DNA of 49,230 bases from Ruegeria sp. HKCCSA071 (GTDB lineage Bacteria; Pseudomonadota; Alphaproteobacteria; Rhodobacterales; Rhodobacteraceae): NCBI RefSeq assembly GCF_017872555.1, contig NZ_JAEDOX010000017.1, positions 1 to 49,230 of the forward strand. Reading direction: 5' to 3'. The notes beneath the pieces were generated by a model. That model was given only the letters and a program-made list of their open reading frames with translations. It searched no databases and was not told the DNA's origin. This document shows, in pieces, positions 8,096-17,551 of the stretch. The stretch's first letter is position 1; every line of letters starts with the position of its first letter. The position numbers and the translations under genes are program-made.

Positions 8096-8380
8096 TAAGC
8101 GTATCGATGGATACTGTGCAGCCGGTTCGAACCAGTCTCGGCTAGGCTCGTAGGCTTGCCTTTTAGGCCGCACCAAATTCGCTCCACTCGGCGAGAGTGA
8201 CGGTGCATATTAGCCAGAAGGCATCTCTGCTGGCTAGCAATCTTTCCTGGTTGAAGTGATTGGAGCCTCCGGCTAACCCGGTGCGGTTCAGAGTAAGCAG
8301 CGACAACTTTCTAAGTTATTGCTAGGGTCTCTTTGCAACGAGTGCCGTGAGCGCGAGTTAAAGGTTTTTGAGGGGCGCCG
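8096..8380. other. Gene-free region upstream of the sensor ATPase gene
   Basis: No coding sequence is convincing here. The stretch must contain the promoter for the 8381 gene, but no clear sigma-70 hexamer pair stood out. The gene's ribosome site is the GAGGGG just before the ATG. Confidence 0.3.
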
Positions 8381-11300
8381 ATGGTAGATCTGACTGAGTT
8401 TCTCGAGAGCTTGGCCCTTGGGCAGTATCTGAGTGTTTTCAACGATAACGATGTAGATTTCGAGACTCTGCACCATCTGACTGATGATGATCTGATCTCG
8501 TTGGGCCTTTCCCTTGGTCACCGGCGAAAATTGAGTGCCGCGCTCAATTTCTTGGAAACGAACGAAACCTCTGAAAAGAAACAGCCAAGAACTGAGCAGG
8601 AAGACGTGCTGGCCGAACGGCGGCAATTGACCGTTATGTTCTGCGATTTAGTGGGGTCGACCAAACTGTCTGCCCAACTCGACCCGGAAGATCTCCGTCG
8701 CCTCATGCAGCAGTATCATCACGCAGTTTCCCAAACGATAGTCGATCATGGTGGCCATGTGGCCAAGTTGCTGGGCGACGGGGTCCTCGCCTACTTCGGG
8801 TTTCCGGACGCGAAAGAAAATGACAGTGAAAACGCTGTTCGGGCGGCGCGAAATGTCGTCTCGAGTGTAAGCCAAGTCTCACCCGTCGGACCTGGCGCCC
8901 CGGACAGTCTGGAAGTCAGAATTGGGATTGCAACAGGCACGGTCGTGATCGGTGATATGACGGGTGCGTCAGTGACTGATTTTGACTCGGTCGTCGGTGA
9001 GACACCCAATTTGGCGGCCCGCCTCCAAACCCTGGCCGACCCCGGTTCAATCGTCATCTCGGCAGAAACTCACGCGTTGGTCGGAGATGTCTTCGATTAC
9101 GAAGCGTTGGGCGCGCAACAAATCTCCGGTTTTTCCGATCCTCTGCCCGCATGGCGCGTTTTACACGAGAAGACAGGCACCAACCGGTTCGATGTGCTGC
9201 GCGGCGCCGACATTACTGACTTGGTGGGCAGATCAGAGGAAGCCGACCTGCTTCGGCGCCGATGGGCTTCGGTGGAGCAGGGAGCCGGTTCCGTTGTTTT
9301 CATTTCGGGAGAAGCTGGAATTGGCAAATCAAGGCTTCTCAAAAGCCTGCGACGCGAAATTGTGAATGACGACATCACCCGACTGCAATTCCAGTGTTCG
9401 AATTTTCACAGGGGAACTGCTTTTGCGCCCGTTATCGGGTATTTTGAGCACGTGGCAGGGTTTGCCCACGACGACAACCCTGAAAGACGCTTGTCCAAGT
9501 TCAAGTCCGCGCTTGGTGAAATTCCAAACGAGATAATCGCGTCTCTCCTCCGTCTGAAAAACGCTCGCACGATGTCGGACATCGAACCTGATCCGGAATT
9601 GCGCCGGGAACATGTTCTGGTTGAGCTAATGGAAATGGTTGAGTTACGCAGCGCGAAGGGGCCCATGCTCATCGTGTTCGAAGATCTGCATTGGAGCGAT
9701 GATTCAACACTGGAATTCGTCAATCGAGTTGTCGACGCTGCGTCCAGACTGCCGATTTTACTGGTCGTCACAGCACGTCCAGGTGTCGAAGTGGCTTGGA
9801 CCAACGATCCGCATGTTTCATTCATGATGCTGAAGCGACTGGACCGGAAGGCGGTGCGAGCTCTTATTCAAGCGGTTACGCAAGATCGTTCGTTGCCCGC
9901 CGGCGTGCAAGACCAGATCGCGCAACGTACGGACGGTGTGCCTTTATTTATTGAGGAATTGACACGCTCGATACTTCATTCGGACTATCTGCGAGAGGAT
10001 GGGGACCGCCTTGTGGTCGCGGGTGCCATCCCTCAGCAAGCCATTCCCATGACGTTGCAAGAGACACTGATGGCGCGGCTGGACAGATTGTCGCCTGTCA
10101 AAGACGTTGCACAGCTTGGCGCAGTCATTGGTCGTCGTTTCACAGCCGATCTTATTCTGGTTGCTTATCAAGCCGATCAAGAAACACTTTTTTCGTCGCT
10201 AAGAACACTTGAACTGGAAGGGCTTCTGTCACGGCGCGGTTCGGGGTCCGAAGCCGTCTACGAATTTCGGCACGCCTTGATCCAGGAAGCCGCCTATGGG
10301 TCGCTTCTCAAGTCGCGACGGTCCGATTTGCACGAGCGTATCGGACGCCATCTCATGGAACATGCCGAATACAGTGATCCTGCGATGATCGCCTATCATT
10401 TGACGGAGGCTGGTCTGCGCCCGGAGGCGATCGATTTTTGGATAGCGGCGGGTGATCGATCCAATGAAACTGCTGGATTTGCCGAAGCACTTGAGAACTA
10501 TTCGCGTGCTTTGGAACACTTGCGGGAGATTTCGGCGAGTGAAGCGCGCCACGCAAAGGAAATCGACGTCCTGCTTTCAATTGGACCGTGCCAGGTACAG
10601 GTGCTCGGCCCCGCCAGTGATGAAGTGTATGAAACTTACTTTACCGCCCTGCAGCTTGGCGATGATCACGGGGCGCCGGAGCAACGGTTCAAAGCACTCT
10701 GGGGCCTTTGGTTCTACTATTTCATGCTCGGCGCAGTGCCAAAGATGCACGACCTCGCAAATCGACTTATTCCACTGGCAAAGGAAATCGGGGACGAAGC
10801 GCTCGAATTGGAAGGTCACCACTGCGAGTGGGCTGCTCTGTCCTTGCTGGGCGATTTTGCCGGTGCGCTGACGTCTACGGAAAAAGGCATTGAGGCTTAT
10901 GAAGAGGAAAAACATCATTGGATGACATTTCACTACGGTGGTCACGATCCGGGGCTTTGTGCCCACAGTCTGAAGGCAGTGAACTTGTGTGTTTTAGGGT
11001 ATCCGGATCGCGCCAAGGAGATTGCGGATAAAGCGATCGGGCAGGCAATTCGCCTGAACCACGGCTATTCGCTTCTCGAAACGCTCTTCTGTTCGTTGAT
11101 CGTCATGATGCTCAGATCGGAGTATGATGCGATCAATTCACAAGCCGGTCGCCTTATCGCGTTGACGGATGCCGGACGTTTACCGCCGGAGGCACGCGAT
11201 CTGGCAAGTGGTTTTGTTGGCTGGGTGGAAACCGAAACTGGCTCCGAAACCGAGGGCCTGGCTCGTATGGAAAGGTCGATTTCCGGATGGCAGGGTTTCT

Positions 11301-11722
11301 GGGGAGCTTGGTGTTTTCCGTTGGACGCCGCCTTTGCGTTGGCGCTCGCCCAAAAGGGCAATGCCGAGGCTGCGCTGCAGATCGTTGAGACTGCGTCCGA
11401 GATGGGTGGAAATACGGGTGGTCATTGGTGGGATGCGGAATTTAACCGGATCCGCGGAAACATTCTTCTTTGCAAAGACGCGTCGGAGCATCACGCCGCG
11501 AAGGAGTGCTTCGAGAGAGCCAAGGCAGCAGCCCAAGCGCGGCAAGCGCGGCTTTTCGAGCTGCGGGCGGCGGTGGATCTCACGAAGTTGCGCCTGCAGT
11601 CCGGGGATCTGCAAGCTGCGCGCGACCATCTGGAGCCAATCCTGACAAAGTTCACGGAGGGAAGAGATTTGCCGGATTTTCTCAGAGCGAGAGAAATTCT
11701 GGATCGATGCAATTTGGAGTAA
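8381..11722 (+). CDS. SAM domain - class III nucleotide cyclase - AAA/STAND ATPase - TPR protein
   Basis: A 1113-residue soluble multidomain protein. Residues 1-60 form a SAM domain (LALGQYLSVFNDNDV, then LGLSLGHRRKL). Residues 80-260 are a class III adenylate/guanylate cyclase domain with metal-binding Asp in VMFCDLVGST (D89) and LLGDGVLAYFG (D133). Residues 280-600 are an ATPase with Walker A GEAGIGKS (310-317) and Walker B LIVFEDLHWSD. The remaining C-terminal half is helical, TPR-like. Such proteins are thought to be signalling hubs coupling partner binding to nucleotide turnover or cyclic nucleotide synthesis. The ligand is unknown. It is transcribed alone. Confidence 0.9.
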   Translation: MVDLTEFLESLALGQYLSVFNDNDVDFETLHHLTDDDLISLGLSLGHRRKLSAALNFLETNETSEKKQPRTEQEDVLAERRQLTVMFCDLVGSTKLSAQLDPEDLRRLMQQYHHAVSQTIVDHGGHVAKLLGDGVLAYFGFPDAKENDSENAVRAARNVVSSVSQVSPVGPGAPDSLEVRIGIATGTVVIGDMTGASVTDFDSVVGETPNLAARLQTLADPGSIVISAETHALVGDVFDYEALGAQQISGFSDPLPAWRVLHEKTGTNRFDVLRGADITDLVGRSEEADLLRRRWASVEQGAGSVVFISGEAGIGKSRLLKSLRREIVNDDITRLQFQCSNFHRGTAFAPVIGYFEHVAGFAHDDNPERRLSKFKSALGEIPNEIIASLLRLKNARTMSDIEPDPELRREHVLVELMEMVELRSAKGPMLIVFEDLHWSDDSTLEFVNRVVDAASRLPILLVVTARPGVEVAWTNDPHVSFMMLKRLDRKAVRALIQAVTQDRSLPAGVQDQIAQRTDGVPLFIEELTRSILHSDYLREDGDRLVVAGAIPQQAIPMTLQETLMARLDRLSPVKDVAQLGAVIGRRFTADLILVAYQADQETLFSSLRTLELEGLLSRRGSGSEAVYEFRHALIQEAAYGSLLKSRRSDLHERIGRHLMEHAEYSDPAMIAYHLTEAGLRPEAIDFWIAAGDRSNETAGFAEALENYSRALEHLREISASEARHAKEIDVLLSIGPCQVQVLGPASDEVYETYFTALQLGDDHGAPEQRFKALWGLWFYYFMLGAVPKMHDLANRLIPLAKEIGDEALELEGHHCEWAALSLLGDFAGALTSTEKGIEAYEEEKHHWMTFHYGGHDPGLCAHSLKAVNLCVLGYPDRAKEIADKAIGQAIRLNHGYSLLETLFCSLIVMMLRSEYDAINSQAGRLIALTDAGRLPPEARDLASGFVGWVETETGSETEGLARMERSISGWQGFWGAWCFPLDAAFALALAQKGNAEAALQIVETASEMGGNTGGHWWDAEFNRIRGNILLCKDASEHHAAKECFERAKAAAQARQARLFELRAAVDLTKLRLQSGDLQAARDHLEPILTKFTEGRDLPDFLRAREILDRCNLE

Positions 11723-11870
11723 GGAAGTTGCAAACACATTTCGGCTCATTCACCTCCGAATGAGCGACCGGTTTGTCCCGCATAGCGGTTATTTGGGGAA
11801 AATCGATCGATGTCCGAATTGCGGGACTTTGCTGCCGTTCGCTGTCGCTGCCCCAATGTCTGCTTGCCGA

Positions 11871-12637
11871 TCAGGATGGTTTGCTGACGGAGAAACTAAA
11901 TCGGCCAGTCGAGAAGAAATGCTCCCCAATTGCATTAAGTGCCGATTGTTCTTCTGCCCACGCCTGCAGTTCATCATCTGGAACAGTTTTTTGTCCCTTC
12001 ACGTAGGCCACAATGAAGGGCACCATCCCTTCGCCATAGCAACCATCGTACCTGTCCGTATTTATGATTGAGAAATAGCTCACCTCATTGACAACCAAAC
12101 CCGCGTTTCGAAGACGAGCGCCAAGCGTTCGCGGAAGTTTGCTGTCGGCGCAATGTGGTGCAAAAGCCTTGAGTACTTTGTCCATTCGATCCGGATACTC
12201 GCTGTGCCAACAGACACCTTCCCAGTCTGTCGCAAGGATCAGAGCACGTCCGCCGGGTTTGAGAACACGAAAAACTTCGCTACATCAGGCACATATTCAG
12301 CAACTTGGGTGCTAACGACCACATCGAAATAGCTGTCTTCAAATGGGAGTTCGGTCGCATCGGCGCAACGATAGCTTAGCCAGTCATGCTCACTTCGTTT
12401 CGTTGCGCGGTCGACCATCTGTTCCGAAATGTCGATGCCTACAACTTCACCACCGGGTCCTGTTTGATCCGCTATTTGAGCCGCAAGAAAGCCGGGGCCG
12501 CTTCCAATATCCAAGACCCGTTCGCCCTTTTGAACCGAAATCCTTTGAAGGGTGTCTTCTCTTTGAGAAACTACGTCCGGCCCAAGGTAAACCGCCTCTA
12601 GTCGCTCGGCTGCCGCGTCGTCGTATTCCATACCCAT
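11871..12637 (-). pseudogene. SAM-dependent methyltransferase, frameshifted
   Basis: The 5' part (from ATG 12637) holds the SAM-binding motif I VLDIGSGPGFLAAQIA, motif II VVGIDISEQMVDRA and YRCADATELPFEDSYFDVVV. After VAEYVPDVA near 12285 the frame breaks; EVFRVLKPGGRALILATDWE and the whole C-terminal part (HSEYPDRMDKVL to the stop at 11871) follow in another frame. Comparison with the family pattern suggests a loss of about a dozen bases. It is a UbiE/arsenite-methyltransferase-like class I enzyme in origin; the present frame gives a truncated product. A sequencing error is the alternative. Confidence 0.75.
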
Positions 12638-12663
12638 AGAGTGACCCCCTCAATGCCTGGCCG

Positions 12664-13848
12664 TCACGCTAGCTTCACGACATGACCTGCACCACCTGAC
12701 AGAAAGTCCGCCCAACGTTCCGCCAGCACAGATCTCTGCTCAAGAAAATCTGTGCGTCTGTAAGCTCGAACGACACCAGAGTCGGTTGTATGTCCCAGCA
12801 TTGCTTCCGCAACTTCGTGTGTCGCGTCGGTGGCTTCAGCCAGCCAGTCGCGAAGACTGCTGCGGAAGCCATGCGGGCGGGCCTCCAGTTTGCGACGTTC
12901 CATCATTCGTGACAGTGTCATATCAGAGATCACGCCCTGCCGTGTATTCGGAAAAAGGAAACCATTTCTGGAATGCGGTAGGGCAAGGTCGAGAACGCGT
13001 TGCGCTTCCTGCGAAAGCGGCACACGGAAATCACTTGTTGCCCCTTTTCGACCTTTCATGAGCTCACCGGGTATAGTCCAAACGTGCCCCTCAATCTGTT
13101 CTAGCCTGATAAAGCGCAAAGGTTTAGAGCGAACACCGGTTAGGATGAGAAACCTCATAGCGAGGTTCGTGAGCGAGGGTTCCTCTAAGCTTGAGTAGAA
13201 GGCAGGGACATCGCTCCACAGCATCGCTGGCATGTGTTTCGGCTTGTGACGTGACTTTCCCAACAACGCTTTGGCTTTTTCTGTTGCCTGAAGGTCAACG
13301 TCCAATCCAAGCGCGGCCGCATGGCGAAAGACAATGTTTAGCCGGTTCATTGCTTTGCGCTTTGTGTCGGCTTTTGTGTGCCAGATTGGGGCCAGGGTGT
13401 CGCGAATGTCGCGCTGGTCAATGTCTGTTATTGGCACCTTTCCAAGCTTGGGCAGTACATGCCCATTTAGCGGTGAGAGCCAACGCCCTGCTTTTCCATC
13501 GCCTTTGAGTTCAGCCTTTCGCGCTTCGAATGCATCTGCAGTCAGAACCGCAAGTGAGACATCTTCCCGCCGCGCCGCACGTGCCTCTGCTTCACGCTCC
13601 TTGACCGGATCACGGCCTTCCGCAGCGACCGTACGCCATCGCTGTGCAACACTTCGAGCACTTGCAAGAGAAAGAGTCGGATAGCCGCCTAAGCCCATTT
13701 CGCGCCTTCGGCCATGCACAGTCACGCGAAGCATCCACTGCGCGCCACCGTCGTCTCGTTTAATAAACCAAAGCCCAGCTCCATCGCAGTGTTTACCGAC
13801 CGGTGCAGATTTTACAAAGGAAGCTGAAAGTCTGTTTATTGCCTGCAT
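12664..13848 (-). CDS. Tyrosine site-specific integrase, P4-like, island A
   Basis: A 394-residue phage-type integrase. The N-terminus has the DUF4102-like region (DGAGLWFIKRDDGG, MGLGGYPTLSLASAR), then a SAM-like core-binding domain (FEARKAELKGDGKAGRW) and the catalytic domain with LTGVRS (Arg I), HGFRSSLRDW (HxxR), LGH and a final Tyr in AYRRTDF. The start at 13848 is chosen because family members begin M-x-x-(L/I)-(N/T)-x-L-S-A; the open frame upstream is not conserved. The gene lies at the right edge of region A with arm-type repeats just upstream, so it probably inserted that island. It is related to the integrase at 32228-33457. Confidence 0.92.
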   Translation of the reverse strand: MQAINRLSASFVKSAPVGKHCDGAGLWFIKRDDGGAQWMLRVTVHGRRREMGLGGYPTLSLASARSVAQRWRTVAAEGRDPVKEREAEARAARREDVSLAVLTADAFEARKAELKGDGKAGRWLSPLNGHVLPKLGKVPITDIDQRDIRDTLAPIWHTKADTKRKAMNRLNIVFRHAAALGLDVDLQATEKAKALLGKSRHKPKHMPAMLWSDVPAFYSSLEEPSLTNLAMRFLILTGVRSKPLRFIRLEQIEGHVWTIPGELMKGRKGATSDFRVPLSQEAQRVLDLALPHSRNGFLFPNTRQGVISDMTLSRMMERRKLEARPHGFRSSLRDWLAEATDATHEVAEAMLGHTTDSGVVRAYRRTDFLEQRSVLAERWADFLSGGAGHVVKLA

Positions 13849-13851
13849 CTC

Positions 13852-13871
13852 TATCCACCCCAATATCCACC
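13852..13871 (+). repeat. Candidate right arm-type site of island A
   Basis: Two copies of TATCCACC (13852-13859 and 13864-13871) with a 12-bp period, directly upstream of the integrase start. The pair matches the one at 130-149 and has the same spacing as the TATCCCC pairs at the ends of the tRNA-Thr island. Role as recombinase binding site is inferred. Confidence 0.45.
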
Positions 13872-14316
13872 TTAACATATTGGATGGCGTCAAACACGGA
13901 AGGCAGGTTCGAACAATTAAGTCAGCTAATTCAATTGAAATTAACGGGAATCTGCACAAGAACGAACAATCTCAAACAAGTTGCATGTGCCGCCCCCGGG
14001 CACCATTTAAGCCAAAGAAATGAGCGATGGATATCAAACGCTTCGCGTTCGATGTTTGGGCCTTTGGCTCGTCTGCAAGATGCTTGACCGAAAGAGTCCA
14101 GATTTGCGTGAAGGTGCCAAATGACCCATAGCATTGGACAACAGGTTGCCGTCTAAAGCCTAGCACTCTGTCATCTTTTCCCGTTCCGGAATCGTGGAAT
14201 TGAAAAGCAAGGCGCTTGCTCGGGTGGGCTCTGAACAGACGGCTCGGTGCACCGAGTGGAGCGGAATATCCGCGATCGATCAGATTGCGCCGGGCGCACC
14301 GCCAGGGTGTGCAAGG
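13872..14316. other. Gene-free island/chromosome junction
   Basis: No supported gene lies here. At 13988-14007 the sequence TGCCG-CCCCC-GGGCACCATT resembles the 3' end of a tRNA gene with CCA and matches 15 of 20 positions of the right attachment site of the tRNA-Thr island (33625-33644). It is therefore a candidate attR for island A. From there to 14316 is the presumed chromosomal 3' flank of the malonyltransferase-like gene. Confidence 0.4.
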
Positions 14317-15354
14317 TCAGGTCACACGTGTGCGTTGATCCTCGATCCCCATTGAGATCAGCGAAGGGTCTTCGCGTTGGCTGGTCTGAAAGCTTGCTTT
14401 GTCCTGCAACTTGTCCCAATTGCTCAGGATCAGGCACTGCGCGACAGCCCCGCCCAGTGTGGTTCCCGGTCCGGTGACGATGAACATGTCGGGTGCGAAC
14501 TCTTTCGCGGCCTGTGATACGGCTTTTGTGAAATCATAAGTTTCGGTCACCTGGTGACCCAAGGTGTAGTCCCAAAGCGCGTCCAGATCACAGGCGCCGG
14601 GCCACCAGATCTGACCGCGGCCATCTATCATGGGCAAATTGGGTTGCCGAAACAGATCTGCGGCAAGGCGGGTGCGACCGGCTTCGGCAACTGGGCGTTG
14701 CAGGTGTGAATGAAACCCTGCGTGATTGGCCAGCCGCATCGGAAAGCGTTCCTGCACCACAGGCACCTTGTTTTCAAAGGCAGATAACCCAGCTTCATCC
14801 CCGGCCAGAACCAACATCCCGCCGAGATCAATTGACAGGGTGAGGGTCGCGCCAGTGCCGTCGATCTCGGCGACCAGAGCCAGCAGTTCGGCCTTGCGTG
14901 CCGGGTTCGGCTGCCAGTCGGCATCCATGAAAGGATAGATCAACTGGCCGCCAATCAGGCTCTGCTGCATGAGTGTTCCCATGGTGTTGACCACCTCGAA
15001 CCCAGCCTCGGCGGTCAAGGCACCCCCGCAGGCCAGGGCCGAATACCAGCCCATCGAGTTTCCTGTCACAGCCACCACGTCGACCTTTTCCGGATCAATG
15101 GCACGAAAATCGCTCAGCGTGGCGGCATAGATCAGGGCCGAGGCATTGTCTCCGCGCGTGTGCTTTGCCGTGGAATACCGGGGCGCGCCGTCCAGTTCGC
15201 TTAGGGTTTCCTGACCCTGCGCGCGGCGCATGTCGTCGAAATGTGCCAGCAGGGCCTTGTCGGTAAAATGCCGGCCGAGAACCCCCAATTCGGGTTTGTT
15301 ATAGGTGCCGCGTCCCGGACAGATGACAACAGCGGTTTGTTTCACAGACCTCAT
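14317..15354 (-). CDS. ACP S-malonyltransferase-like acyltransferase
   Basis: A 345-residue protein of the FabD/malonyl-CoA:ACP transacylase fold. It begins with VVICPGRGTYNKPELG, has the nucleophile elbow GNSMGW (Ser about residue 100) and the general-base His in LANHAGFHSHLQ (about 215). The usual FabD Gln-Gly-Gln start is replaced by P-G-R-G-T, so the substrate may differ from malonyl-ACP. It is the last gene of a four-gene operon and overlaps the E1 gene by ATGA. In this context it may handle an acyl-CoA intermediate; its true substrate is not evident. Confidence 0.75.
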   Translation of the reverse strand: MRSVKQTAVVICPGRGTYNKPELGVLGRHFTDKALLAHFDDMRRAQGQETLSELDGAPRYSTAKHTRGDNASALIYAATLSDFRAIDPEKVDVVAVTGNSMGWYSALACGGALTAEAGFEVVNTMGTLMQQSLIGGQLIYPFMDADWQPNPARKAELLALVAEIDGTGATLTLSIDLGGMLVLAGDEAGLSAFENKVPVVQERFPMRLANHAGFHSHLQRPVAEAGRTRLAADLFRQPNLPMIDGRGQIWWPGACDLDALWDYTLGHQVTETYDFTKAVSQAAKEFAPDMFIVTGPGTTLGGAVAQCLILSNWDKLQDKASFQTSQREDPSLISMGIEDQRTRVT

Positions 15355-17540
15355 TTGCCCGTCTCCATCAGGGATCTTGCTGCGGCCTCGATGCTGTCTT
15401 TCGATGGCATGGTCGCGGCATAGGCCGGGCCGGTGGCGATAAAGCTGTCTTCGGCGGTAATACGGGCCATCGGCACATCAGTGGTTTCGTGGAAATGGGC
15501 CATCAGGGCCTCGGCCACGCCGCCGTGATGCCGGGTTTCATCGACGATCAATATCCGCTTGGCACCGCTTACGGCCCGGGTCAGCGCGTCTTTGGGCAGC
15601 GGCGACAACCAGCGCGTATCAATGATCCGGGTTTTTATCCCGTCGGCCTCCAGCGGTTTGCGCGCCTGATGGCTGAGGTAGACGCCATTGCCAAAGGTAA
15701 CGATCGCCAGATCGTCGCCGTCGCCATCCACGCCAACCTCGCCGAAACCGATCCTTTCAGATGGGTCGGGGTAGGTGTGCATCCAGCCTGAGTCTCCGGC
15801 TTCGTGCAAGTCCCGCATCGGGTAGAGCGCGATGGGTTCCAGAAACACGACCAGCCGCTGTTCTTCACGCGCAAGGCGAACGCATTCACGCAGCATCCGC
15901 GCGGCGTCGGCACCGTTCGATGGGCAGGCCAGGATCAGCCCCGGAATGTCGCGCAATACAGCGACCGAGTTGTCATTGTGGAAATGTCCTCCAAAACCCT
16001 TTTGATACCCCAACCCGGCGATGCGCACGACCATCGGGTTGGTGTACTGACCGTTCGAGAAGAAGGGCAGGGTGGCCGCTTCTCCGCGCAACTGGTCTTC
16101 GGCGTTGTGAAGATAGGCCAGGAACTGGATTTCCGGCATGGGTGTAAACCCGTTTTGGGCCATCCCGATCGCAAGGCCCAGAATCGACTGTTCGTCCAGC
16201 AGCGTGTCGATCATCCGGTCGGGTCCGAAACGGGCCTGAAGCTTTTGCGTCACGCCATAGACACCGCCTTTGCGTCCGACATCTTCGCCCATCATCACGA
16301 TCTCACCGTGTTCAAGCATAAGGTCGCTCAGGGCCCAGTTGATCAGGCGAGACATGATCTGGGGTTCAGCATGCGCTTTGAGGTCGCCGCCGAATACTTC
16401 AGCCCGATGTTCAGCTGACGGGCCATTGGTCGGGGCGCAGGGGCGCGCGGGCGGGATCAGGCTGGCCATCACGTCACCTGCGGTTTTAAGGCGAGGGCGG
16501 GTGATCGCCTTGTCGGCGACGCGGGCGACGCGGTCGCAGGTGTCGGTGTACACCTTCAACGCGTCATCCGGCTGCATCGCACCGGATTTTTCCATCAGAC
16601 GGACGGAGTGCAGCAGGGGGTCGTTCGCCTCTTCGGCTTCGACCTCGGATTTTGGCATATAGGTGGTGGGCATATCTGCCCCGGCGTGGCCATACAGGCG
16701 CACCGTGCGGATGTGCAGAAATGCGGGCTTCTTGCGGCTGCGGACATAGGCGGCGGCTTCTTGTGAGACACGGTAGGTTTCGAAAATGTCGAGCCCGTCA
16801 CACGTGAAATACTTCAGTCCCGGTCGATGAGAGAATGTTGCGGCAATCCAGCCTTGTGGTGTCTTGGTCGAAATTCCGATCCCGTTGTCCTCGCAGCAGA
16901 ACAGCAGCGGTAGGGGAACCGACTGGTAAGACGTCCACTGCGCGGTGTTGAACGCGCCTTGCGCTGTGGAATGGTTGGCCGAAGCATCACCAAAGGAACA
17001 GTAGACGATGGCGTCATCCGGCATTTCTGCATGTTCGGGTTTGTGACGGCGGGCTGCCCCGATTGCATAAGCCGCGCCGACTGCTTTGGGCAGGTGGCTG
17101 GCAATGGTCGAGGTCTGCGGCGGGATGCAAAGTGCTTTTGACCCCAACACCTTGTGCCGCCCACCGCTGATCGGATCATCAGAGGATGAAGCGAAGGACA
17201 ACAGAATATCCCATGTCGGGCTCTGCCCCGACACCTGATCGGACCGGGCGATCTGAAACGCGGCGTCGCGGTAATGTAGAAAAGCAGGGTCCGTCGGGCG
17301 CAAGGCTGCCGCTACGGCGGCCATCCCTTCGTGACCAGAGGAACCGATGGTGTAGAACCCCTGACCGGCTTTCTGCATTGCCCGGCTTTGGCGGTCCAAC
17401 GCGCGGCTGAGACATTGCGCGCGATATAGCCCGACCGCTTCGGACGCTGTCAGTGGGCCAGACGGCGTCGCGCCAGCGGGGAAATCCCGTGCCGCAACCC
17501 GGCGCAGGAAATTGTCATGCACAATGGTTGCGCGATCCAT
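15351..17540 (-). CDS. Fused alpha/beta E1 component of a 2-oxoacid dehydrogenase (thiamine diphosphate enzyme)
   Basis: A 729-residue fusion. The N-terminal half is the E1-alpha (YTIGSSGHEGMAAVAAAL, and the ThDP/Mg motif CSFGDASANHSTAQGAFN, then CCEDNGIGIST). The C-terminal half is the E1-beta with VMMGEDVGRKGGVYGVT, LLDEQSILGLAIGMA, and GFGGHFHNDNSVAVLRDIPG, ending with IDTRWLSPLPKDAL and RILIVDETRHHGGVAEAL. It decarboxylates a 2-oxoacid and passes the acyl group to a lipoyl E2 that is not encoded nearby. Between an aminotransferase and a GcdH-type gene, 2-oxoadipate or a branched-chain 2-oxoacid are the likely substrates (inference). It starts 11 bp after the dehydrogenase gene. Confidence 0.88.
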   Translation of the reverse strand: MDRATIVHDNFLRRVAARDFPAGATPSGPLTASEAVGLYRAQCLSRALDRQSRAMQKAGQGFYTIGSSGHEGMAAVAAALRPTDPAFLHYRDAAFQIARSDQVSGQSPTWDILLSFASSSDDPISGGRHKVLGSKALCIPPQTSTIASHLPKAVGAAYAIGAARRHKPEHAEMPDDAIVYCSFGDASANHSTAQGAFNTAQWTSYQSVPLPLLFCCEDNGIGISTKTPQGWIAATFSHRPGLKYFTCDGLDIFETYRVSQEAAAYVRSRKKPAFLHIRTVRLYGHAGADMPTTYMPKSEVEAEEANDPLLHSVRLMEKSGAMQPDDALKVYTDTCDRVARVADKAITRPRLKTAGDVMASLIPPARPCAPTNGPSAEHRAEVFGGDLKAHAEPQIMSRLINWALSDLMLEHGEIVMMGEDVGRKGGVYGVTQKLQARFGPDRMIDTLLDEQSILGLAIGMAQNGFTPMPEIQFLAYLHNAEDQLRGEAATLPFFSNGQYTNPMVVRIAGLGYQKGFGGHFHNDNSVAVLRDIPGLILACPSNGADAARMLRECVRLAREEQRLVVFLEPIALYPMRDLHEAGDSGWMHTYPDPSERIGFGEVGVDGDGDDLAIVTFGNGVYLSHQARKPLEADGIKTRIIDTRWLSPLPKDALTRAVSGAKRILIVDETRHHGGVAEALMAHFHETTDVPMARITAEDSFIATGPAYAATMPSKDSIEAAARSLMETGK

Positions 17541-17551
17541 CTTTGTCGTCC

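Noticed and set aside
11723..11870. Plus-strand frame with CPNCGTLLP, like a zinc ribbon, after the sensor ATPase gene
   Set aside because: The frame runs into the methyltransferase pseudogene on the other strand, lacks a second convincing CxxC partner and has no good ribosome site. The stretch resembles decayed intergenic sequence.
13900..13925. GGCAGGTTCGAAC, resembling a tRNA T-loop, right of the first integrase
   Set aside because: No T-stem pairing, no acceptor end and no CCA at the expected distance; probably chance. The better candidate attR is at 13988-14007.
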